The position numbers and the translations under genes are program-made. From assembly GCA_934655835.1 (NCBI GenBank), contig CAKUHM010000061.1, positions 1-7,859 on the forward strand: a DNA stretch of 7,859 bases, given 5' to 3'. Origin of the DNA: an uncultured Collinsella sp. Its GTDB lineage: Bacteria; Actinomycetota; Coriobacteriia; Coriobacteriales; Coriobacteriaceae. Shown here one piece after another: positions 1 to 5,036 of this stretch (position 1 is its first letter; every line of letters starts with the position of its first letter). The notes below the pieces were generated by a model. The model saw only the letters and a list, made by a program, of their open reading frames with translations. It ran no database searches and had not been told where the DNA came from.

Positions 1-1406
1 GGGCCGTCATCGGCGACCGAGCACGTCACGCGCCCCTCGTCGACACCAATCGAAATCACGATATGCGAGCCCGCCGGCGTATACGTGATGGCGTTGTTCA
101 CCAGGTTCACCACAAGCTGCACCATCAGGCGCGCATCGACGTTGACGAGCGCCGGCTCGTCGCCCGCCACCACCTTAAGGTCGTGCTCGCGCACGGACGG
201 GCTCACGTGGCGTAGCGCCTCCTCCACGATATCGTCCATGAGCTCGAGCGTGGTCGACAGATGCATACCGCCGCCCTCGAGCTTGGTAATGGCAAGCAGG
301 TTCTCGACGGTGGCGTTGAGCCACAGCGCATCCGAGCGAATGGACAGCAGCATGTTGCGACGCGTCTGGGCGTCGAGCACCGCCGTGCCGGTTGAGCCCT
401 GGTCGAGCAGCACGTCAGCATTGCCCGAGATGCTCGTGAGCGGCGTGCGCAAATCGTGCGAGATGGAGCGCAGCAGGTTGGCACGCAGCTGCTCGTTTTT
501 GGCGAGCACCGCTGCCTCCTCGCGTGCCTCCATGGCGCGGGCGCGATCGAGCGCGAGCTCGCCTTCGCTCACGATGGCGTCGGCCAGCATCCGTTCCTCG
601 TGCGTCAGCACATCGGGCTCGGCAACGACAGCCAGCACGCCCACCACCGAGGCGGGGTCACTCGAGCGCACGATGCTGTCGCCCGAGCGCACCGTCAGGT
701 AGATGCCATAGAACGCCGAACCGCCAAACGTGGCGTCGAGCGGCGTTCCCACGTAGGCCGAAGCCGAGAGCAGCGGCGGCATCTGGGGCGCCAGATGGTG
801 CACCGGCGCGGCATCGCCCACCGCCGTATAGGTCGCGCGCGGCAGCAGGTCATCATCCTCGGTATCGGCGCTGTACCACACGACCGGGCAGCCCGAAAGG
901 CGCGCCAGCTGCGTGGCCATGGCATGCACAATCTGCGGCTCGTCGGCGCAGCGCTGCAACATGCGGTTGGTTTCGAGCACCATCTGCGTACGGCGGTCGC
1001 TAGCAGCGGCCTGTGCCAAGGCACGGCGCAGTGCCAGCGCGATTGAACTCGACACGAGCGAGACCACGAACATGATGAAAAACATGCCGGGATGAATGTG
1101 GTCGATAAACGTTAGGGAGTACCGCGGCTCGATGAACAAAAAGTTGTAGAGCGCAACGGCTGCAACCGAGCTCAGCAGACAGTACAGGCGGCTCCAGGTA
1201 AAAAACGCGCACAGCTGCACGGCGAGCACGTACACAATCATGACGCTCGGGGCAAGACCGGGTCGGTCGAGCAATGCGCCCACAACCGTCGCCGCCACCA
1301 ACAACCCTGCCGACACACCGGCATCGTACAGAGGCCCGCGGCGCGTCAGCGTCGTGCGCCGCCACCAAAAGTTATCGGCAAGATCGCCGTCCGCACGGAC
1401 GTCCAT
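1..1406 (-). CDS. KdpD-type membrane sensor histidine kinase (partial, C-terminus off the left edge)
   Basis: Two-component sensor kinase expected to autophosphorylate and signal to a KdpE-like regulator. Reading the minus strand from ATG at 1406 gives 468 codons without a stop up to the window edge. Order of parts: four membrane spans at about residues 31-46, 53-69, 72-92 and 107-125, with a YNFLFIEPRYSLTF stretch typical of the DUF4118 region of KdpD; a GAF-like region at about 140-290; the HisKA box RSISHDLRTPLTSISGN with H317 as phospho-acceptor; the ATPase N-box NLVNNA (N438); and the start of the G1 box at D466-D467-G468, where it is cut. An in-frame TGA lies 21 bases upstream of the ATG, so the large N-terminal KdpD/Usp domain of classical KdpD (about 890 residues in E. 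coli) is absent from this reading frame. A purine-rich ribosome site (GAGAGGGG, then GGGG closer in) precedes the ATG. It lies downstream of kup and a small membrane gene on the same strand, so a potassium or turgor input is inferred. The family call is sure; the signal sensed is not. Confidence 0.93.
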   Translation of the reverse strand, partial: MDVRADGDLADNFWWRRTTLTRRGPLYDAGVSAGLLVAATVVGALLDRPGLAPSVMIVYVLAVQLCAFFTWSRLYCLLSSVAAVALYNFLFIEPRYSLTFIDHIHPGMFFIMFVVSLVSSSIALALRRALAQAAASDRRTQMVLETNRMLQRCADEPQIVHAMATQLARLSGCPVVWYSADTEDDDLLPRATYTAVGDAAPVHHLAPQMPPLLSASAYVGTPLDATFGGSAFYGIYLTVRSGDSIVRSSDPASVVGVLAVVAEPDVLTHEERMLADAIVSEGELALDRARAMEAREEAAVLAKNEQLRANLLRSISHDLRTPLTSISGNADVLLDQGSTGTAVLDAQTRRNMLLSIRSDALWLNATVENLLAITKLEGGGMHLSTTLELMDDIVEEALRHVSPSVREHDLKVVAGDEPALVNVDARLMVQLVVNLVNNAITYTPAGSHIVISIGVDEGRVTCSVADDG

Positions 1407-1420
1407 CAGCGCCCCGCCCC

Positions 1421-1473
1421 TCTCTCAAAAACAAAAACCACCACAAAGGGGCCAGGCACCTTTGTGGTGGTTT
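1421..1473 (-). terminator. Rho-independent terminator or attenuator hairpin before the sensor kinase
   Basis: A perfect 15-bp stem pairs 1459-1473 with 1435-1449 around a 9-base loop (1450-1458). Read on the minus strand, the stem ends in TTT and runs into TTGTTTTTG, which is the layout of an intrinsic terminator. It would end transcripts coming from kup and the small membrane gene. The T-tract ends only about 20 bases before the kinase ATG at 1406, leaving no space for a new promoter after it. The kinase must therefore be read by read-through, or from a promoter further upstream whose transcript also crosses this hairpin. Confidence 0.75.
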
Positions 1474-1485
1474 CCCTTGTGGTGG
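1459..1485. repeat. Duplicated stem arm (15-base period) next to the attenuator
   Basis: CCTTTGTGGTGG at 1459-1470 is followed 15 bases later by CCCTTGTGGTGG at 1474-1485, with one mismatch. Both copies are complementary to the opposite hairpin arm at about 1438-1449. On the minus-strand transcript the extra copy comes first, so two upstream arms could compete for one downstream arm. Whether this is regulatory or just a slippage duplication cannot be told from sequence alone. Confidence 0.6.
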
Positions 1486-1518
1486 CTCTAAGTGTAAAGC
1501 CTTTACTACCGGCAGTCG

Positions 1519-1689
1519 CTAGACAAACAGCACGTGCGCGAGCAAGGCGCAAACGCACGCCGCGGCAAATACCAGCGCCACGACCGAGATCACGCGATCG
1601 GCCATGTCCATGTTGGCCCGATTCGTAAAGAACTGGTCCTCGGCGGCGTCGATACCCGCCTCGCGGACGTCAAATGTCCTTGCATCCAT
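1519..1689 (-). CDS. Small single-span membrane protein, unknown function, downstream of kup
   Basis: This encodes 56 residues: an acidic, soluble N-terminal half (MDARTFDVREAGIDAAEDQF) and one C-terminal hydrophobic span at about residues 33-54 ending in AHVLFV, so it looks tail-anchored. The ATG at 1689 is chosen because GGGGAGGT ends 4 bases upstream. A longer reading from ATG at 1719 would add 10 residues, but those are mostly the codons that make up the ribosome site, and the upstream ATG has a weaker, more distant GGAG. The gene starts 60 bases after the kup stop on the same strand with no terminator between them, so co-transcription with kup is likely. I do not recognise a family. Its place beside a potassium transporter suggests, by inference only, an accessory or regulatory peptide. 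It is followed by the terminator-like hairpin at 1435-1473. Confidence 0.7.
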   Translation of the reverse strand: MDARTFDVREAGIDAAEDQFFTNRANMDMADRVISVVALVFAAACVCALLAHVLFV

Positions 1690-1749
1690 GTTTACCTCCC
1701 CGGCTTTAGTTTTGCTCATCGATAACCAACTCCGTGTAGTCTCCGTCGA

Positions 1750-3777
1750 CTACGGGCGCTCGTTGGGGGCCAGGCGCTGCATCTTGCTCACAGCCTTGAA
1801 CTTGGTGAACAGCGGCACATACTCAAAGCTCACGTTGGAGTTCTCCAGGCCGTACCAGCGCGCCGGCGTGCCGGCGGCGCGGCGGATGATGTACTTGAGC
1901 GTAATGGCCGTACGCTCACTCGGCTCCACGTCGCTTTCGGGTGCCAGAAGCTTGCGGATCATGACGAACTTGAACGTGCCAATGTTGCCCGGATCCTTAT
2001 AGACCGAGTAGTCGTGCGTCTGCGACGGCAGCTCGCCGGTGGCAGCCAGGTCCTGAACGACCTGACGCAGGTAGGCATTGACGCGCTGGTTGACCTTATA
2101 GCCCAGGTACAGGTGCACGCGGAACACGTAGTCGGTGCCAAACGTCTCGACCGAATAGGCAAAGGTATGCGGCTCGTCCATGGTCTCGACATTCACGAAC
2201 CACCAGGCGCGAGCGCGCTTGGGATGCTTGTCCAAGATCGAGTAGACAATGTCGCGGTCGATGTAGTCGGTATGGGTGTCCTTGGTCAGGTACACGATGT
2301 TGTCGCTCAGGCGCTCGTAGCGATCGTCATCGCGCAGGCGCTTGAGCTGCGGCAGGTAGCTGCGCAGCGGCAGCAGCGTAAACTGGCGCTGCTCGACCGC
2401 CGTGCCGTTGTACCAGCACACCATAATGCCCATGATGAGTGCAGCCATGAGAATGGTGAAGTAGCCGCCATGGAAGAACTTGGTGAGCGAGCTCACGAAG
2501 AAGAAGCCTTCGAGCAAAAGGAAGAAGGCCGCGAAAATCCACGGAGCAACCTTGAGCTTGCGCTCCTCGTGCAGGTAGAAGAAGAGCAGCAGCGTGGTGC
2601 ACATCATAGTCAGCGTAATGGCAAGGCCGTAGGCGGCTTCCATATGCGCCGAGTTCTGGAACAGCAGCACCACGATGACGCAGCCCACGAGCATGACGTT
2701 GTTGACCATGGGGATGTAGAGCTGGCCCTTGGTCTCGGCAGGGTAGAAGACCTGCATGTGCGGCATGAGGTCCAGGCGACTGGCCTCGGACACAAGCGAA
2801 AATGCGCCGGTGATAAGTGCCTGCGAGGCAATGATGGCCGCGATGGTGGAAAGGCCGACGGCAAACGGGCGCATGCCCGGGGCGAGCATCTGGTAGAACG
2901 GGTTGAGGTCGGCAATGCCCATGAGCTCGGGGTTGGCAGCGTTGTTGATAAGCCAAGCGCCCTGGCCCATATAGGACAGCAGCAGGCAGCACTTAACGAA
3001 CGGCCAGGTGGCGTAAATGTTGCCGCGACCCACATGGCCCATGTCGGAGTAGAGCGCCTCGGCACCGGTGGTGGCGAGGAAGCAGCTGCCCAGAATCATG
3101 ATGCCTGCGTGGTTGTTGGGGCTCAGCAAAAAGGCGATGCCGCGCACCGGGTTGAGGCACAGCAGCACGGCGGGGTGCTGGAAGACAAAGAACAGACCCG
3201 TGCCGCCCAAGAACAGGAACCACAGCGTCATGATGGGGCCAAAGGCGTGACCGATCTTGGCCGTACCGATGCGCTGTACCAAGAAGAGCACGATGATGAT
3301 GGCGAGCGTAATGGCGACGACGCGGCCCTGGTCATCGCCCAGTACGGCATGGACCGCCGGGATGGTGCGCAGGCCCTCGATGGCCGTGGTAACGGTAACG
3401 GCCGGCGTCAGGATGCCGTCGGCGAGCAGTGCGGCGCCACCCAGCATGGCGGGGATGATAAGCCACTTGCCGCAGCGCTTGACCAGGCTGTACAGGGCAA
3501 AGATGCCGCCCTCACCATGGTTATCGGCGCGCAGCGAGATGAGCACATACTTGATGGTGGTCAGCAGCGTGACCGTCCACACAACAAGGGAGAGCGCGCC
3601 AAGCACGAACTCCTCCGTCACGCTTCCGATGCCGCCGTTGCCGGCAACGAGTGCCTTGGTCACATACATGGGGCTGGTGCCGATATCGCCATACACCACG
3701 CCCAGCGTGACGAGCATCGCCGAGATGCTCACCGGGATCGCAGCGTGCGATGCCGCGTCTTTGGTCTTTTGTTCCAT
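1750..3777 (-). CDS. kup: Kup-family low-affinity potassium uptake transporter
   Basis: A 675-residue secondary K+ transporter (K+/H+ symport in characterised Kup proteins) of the plasma membrane. Family signatures occur in order: LGVVYGDIGTSPMY at residues 25-38 (D31 matches the functionally important acidic residue in the first span), DNHGEGGIFALYSL at 85-98, LADGILTPAVTVTTAIEGL at 118-136, GSCFLATTGAEALYSDMGH at 230-248, SQALITGAFSLVSEA at 318-332, GQLYIPMVNN at 351-360, AYGLAITLT at 382-390 and HGGYFTILMA at 436-445. About 12 membrane spans lie before residue 460, followed by a cytoplasmic C-terminal domain of about 215 residues. Length is slightly above the E. coli protein (622), with extra residues at both ends. 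AAGGA lies about 9 bases before the ATG and a promoter lies just upstream. It appears to head an operon with the small membrane gene and perhaps the sensor kinase. No truncation or frameshift is seen. Confidence 0.97.
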   Translation of the reverse strand: MEQKTKDAASHAAIPVSISAMLVTLGVVYGDIGTSPMYVTKALVAGNGGIGSVTEEFVLGALSLVVWTVTLLTTIKYVLISLRADNHGEGGIFALYSLVKRCGKWLIIPAMLGGAALLADGILTPAVTVTTAIEGLRTIPAVHAVLGDDQGRVVAITLAIIIVLFLVQRIGTAKIGHAFGPIMTLWFLFLGGTGLFFVFQHPAVLLCLNPVRGIAFLLSPNNHAGIMILGSCFLATTGAEALYSDMGHVGRGNIYATWPFVKCCLLLSYMGQGAWLINNAANPELMGIADLNPFYQMLAPGMRPFAVGLSTIAAIIASQALITGAFSLVSEASRLDLMPHMQVFYPAETKGQLYIPMVNNVMLVGCVIVVLLFQNSAHMEAAYGLAITLTMMCTTLLLFFYLHEERKLKVAPWIFAAFFLLLEGFFFVSSLTKFFHGGYFTILMAALIMGIMVCWYNGTAVEQRQFTLLPLRSYLPQLKRLRDDDRYERLSDNIVYLTKDTHTDYIDRDIVYSILDKHPKRARAWWFVNVETMDEPHTFAYSVETFGTDYVFRVHLYLGYKVNQRVNAYLRQVVQDLAATGELPSQTHDYSVYKDPGNIGTFKFVMIRKLLAPESDVEPSERTAITLKYIIRRAAGTPARWYGLENSNVSFEYVPLFTKFKAVSKMQRLAPNERP

Positions 3778-3813
3778 GAGCCGGTTTCCTTCCCAACTTT
3801 AATATTCGAAGGG

Positions 3814-3842
3814 ATTATAGGTAATCGGCCCATGGTTGCCAG
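3814..3842 (-). promoter_or_regulatory. Probable housekeeping promoter of kup
   Basis: On the minus strand a perfect TATAAT -10 (3819-3814) lies 17 bases from CTGGCA (3842-3837), which matches 4 of 6 bases of the -35 consensus. Predicted transcription starts near 3807, giving a leader of only about 30 bases to the kup ATG at 3777. That is too short for a riboswitch such as the c-di-AMP-binding ydaO type sometimes found before potassium transporter genes. Confidence 0.65.
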
Positions 3843-3907
3843 ACGCTATTTGCCCAGCTAGATAAACATTTATGCGGCCTTTATGCCACCGCGGCGATAT
3901 GCAATGC

Positions 3908-3930
3908 GACAAAGGGGCAGCCCCTTTGTC
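3908..3930. terminator. 10-bp GC-rich hairpin after the nitroreductase gene
   Basis: GACAAAGGGG (3908-3917) pairs perfectly with CCCCTTTGTC (3921-3930) around a 3-base loop, 16 bases after the nitroreductase stop and before the kup promoter. Its place fits a terminator for the minus-strand nitroreductase, but no T-run follows on either strand. It may instead be a copy of a dispersed intergenic palindrome. It shares the 10-mer ACAAAGGGGC with the hairpin at 1435-1473. Confidence 0.5.
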
Positions 3931-3946
3931 ACATCCGTCACATCCG
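3929..3946. repeat. Two tandem 9-bp repeats abutting a stop codon
   Basis: TCACATCCG occurs twice in direct succession (3929-3937 and 3938-3946). It begins in the right arm of the hairpin and ends at the nitroreductase TAA at 3947-3949. No function can be assigned. Confidence 0.7.
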
Positions 3947-4822
3947 TTACTTGCCGAGCCAGTTTTTGAACCACCACTCCATGGATCGGCTCATCTCGGC
4001 CATAAAGGGACTCGTGTGCTTGCGCGTGTATATGTCCACCACGCGCTCGCCCACCTCACGGGCATGCGGGCGGAACATCGCATCCATCTCGGTCACCTGC
4101 GCATCCATGGTCGCGGCATCCGCACGGCAGTAGCGCTCCTCGTGCACCAGGTTCACCACGGGATGCGCGATCGCCGGACGCTCCTTGCGGGGCGTGCCAA
4201 TGATGAGCATCGACAGCGGCATGGTGTAGGGCGGCAAATCGAGCAGCGCGGCAACCTCCTCGGCGTTCTCGACGATGTCGCCGATGTAGCAGCTCCCCAG
4301 CCCCAGGGCCTCGGCGGCAACCACGGCGTTTTGCGCAGCAATCACGGCGTCCTGCGCCGCGATGGCAAAGTCGCCCAGACCCGGCGCACGACGGGGCTGC
4401 TTGCCCGTGCGTTCGACGAACTCGGGCTCAAAGCAGCCAACATGCTCAAACAGGTCAATCCACTTGGCGTAGTCGACCACAAATATAAGTGCCCACGGGG
4501 CCTTGGCGATCATGGGCTGGTGGTCGCACAGGTCGGCCAGGCGGTCGAGCGTAGCCTGCTCGCGGATGCTCACGATGGAGTACATCATCATGGCGCCTGC
4601 CGACGGCGCGCGACTCGCCGCGTGCAGGATTGCCGCGCGCTGCTCGTCGGTCACCGCCACGGGACGATCGTCATCATCGCGCGCAAAGGCACGTGTGGAA
4701 GAACGGTGCTCCAAGATGTCCAGCACCGCGTTGCCCGTAGCTTCGACCGGATAGCCGCCGGCGTCCACGCCCGCAGTTCCATCGCAGCACTCGACATCCG
4801 TCTTGCAAACCTGCTCGTTCAT
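3947..4822 (-). CDS. Nitroreductase-family FMN oxidoreductase
   Basis: A 291-residue cytoplasmic flavoprotein expected to use NAD(P)H to reduce nitro compounds, quinones or flavins; the physiological substrate cannot be read from sequence. Family marks: ILEHRSSTRAFA at residues 36-47 with the FMN-phosphate-binding RSSTR (40-44), the SRAPSAGAMM turn at 70-79, the long helix AIAAQDAVIAAQNAVVAAEALGLGSCYIGDI spread over 153-183, and MPLSMLIIGTPRK at 191-203. The C-terminal tail (about 230-291, ending MEWWFKNWLGK) is longer than in minimal nitroreductases. The first 32 residues are an extra cysteine-bearing segment (C6, C12, C13) before the usual domain start. The ATG at 4822 is preceded by GAGGATGAGGCG, a good ribosome site. 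The gene is divergent from the LTA-synthase-like gene and separated from kup by a hairpin and a promoter, so it is probably monocistronic. Confidence 0.9.
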   Translation of the reverse strand: MNEQVCKTDVECCDGTAGVDAGGYPVEATGNAVLDILEHRSSTRAFARDDDDRPVAVTDEQRAAILHAASRAPSAGAMMMYSIVSIREQATLDRLADLCDHQPMIAKAPWALIFVVDYAKWIDLFEHVGCFEPEFVERTGKQPRRAPGLGDFAIAAQDAVIAAQNAVVAAEALGLGSCYIGDIVENAEEVAALLDLPPYTMPLSMLIIGTPRKERPAIAHPVVNLVHEERYCRADAATMDAQVTEMDAMFRPHAREVGERVVDIYTRKHTSPFMAEMSRSMEWWFKNWLGK

Positions 4823-4948
4823 CGCCTCATCCTCGCCAATTCTTTAAGAAGCCTTTACGTTTCCGTGTAATTCCCGTCCATTATCGCGCAGGTCGCCACT
4901 CCATTGCGCAACACCGCCACACGTGCGCGTTATTATGGCTGGTTGTTG

Positions 4949-4972
4949 TGCGCAGCCCTCAAATGCTGCGCA
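4949..4972. repeat. 8-bp perfect inverted repeat in the LTA-synthase-like leader
   Basis: TGCGCAGC (4949-4956) and GCTGCGCA (4965-4972) are perfect inverted copies around an 8-base A/T-richer spacer (CCTCAAAT). They lie 64 bases before the ATG at 5037, downstream of the candidate -10. The layout fits either a dimeric regulator operator or a leader hairpin. A two-turn-like spacing of half-sites (centre to centre 16 bases) is compatible with a DNA-binding dimer. Confidence 0.4.
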
Positions 4973-5024
4973 TATCTTGGTAACAATCGGGTAAACCCCC
5001 GCTTTCGTAGGTTCTAAGTTTGTG

Positions 5025-5029
5025 AGGAG
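5025..5029 (+). promoter_or_regulatory. Ribosome binding site that fixes the LTA-synthase-like start
   Basis: AGGAG lies 7 bases before ATG at 5037. A GTG at 5022 in the same frame would overlap this site and add five residues, but has no ribosome site of its own, so 5037 is preferred. Confidence 0.8.
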
Positions 5030-5036
5030 TCTCAGC

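Larger units (their letters stand above)
4823..5036. promoter_or_regulatory. Divergent intergenic region with candidate promoters
   Basis: This 214-base spacer lies between two divergent genes and must hold both promoters. For the plus-strand gene, TATTAT at 4931-4936 is the best -10 (5 of 6), with a weak -35 (GCAACA at 4908-4913, 17-base spacing). For the minus-strand nitroreductase, GATAAT at 4885-4880 is the best -10, without a convincing -35. The palindrome TTGCGCAA (4904-4911) lies between them and could be an operator. These calls are tentative. Confidence 0.3.

Noticed and set aside
85..1046. Plus-strand open frames over the sensor kinase region
   Set aside because: The minus-strand frame gives a continuous kinase with HisKA and ATPase boxes. 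The plus-strand products are Ser/Arg/Ala-rich low-complexity shadows.
1486..1521. Kinase promoter with TTTACA as the -35 on the minus strand
   Set aside because: TTTACA is a good -35 match (5 of 6), but no -10-like sequence lies 16-19 bases downstream, and any transcript would still cross the terminator-like hairpin.
2014..3861. Very long plus-strand open frame (615 codons) opposite kup
   Set aside because: The minus strand encodes a full Kup protein with all family motifs. The antisense product is rich in His, Gln, Glu, Arg and Gly without any recognisable domain, as expected from a stop-free shadow in a high-GC gene.
3778..3871. c-di-AMP or potassium riboswitch before kup
   Set aside because: The TATAAT box leaves only about 30 bases of leader, too short for a known riboswitch, and no conserved core was seen.
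3872..4870. Plus-strand open frame (332 codons) opposite the nitroreductase
   Set aside because: Composition is His/Arg/Gly-rich with no domain; the minus strand encodes a clear nitroreductase with a good ribosome site.
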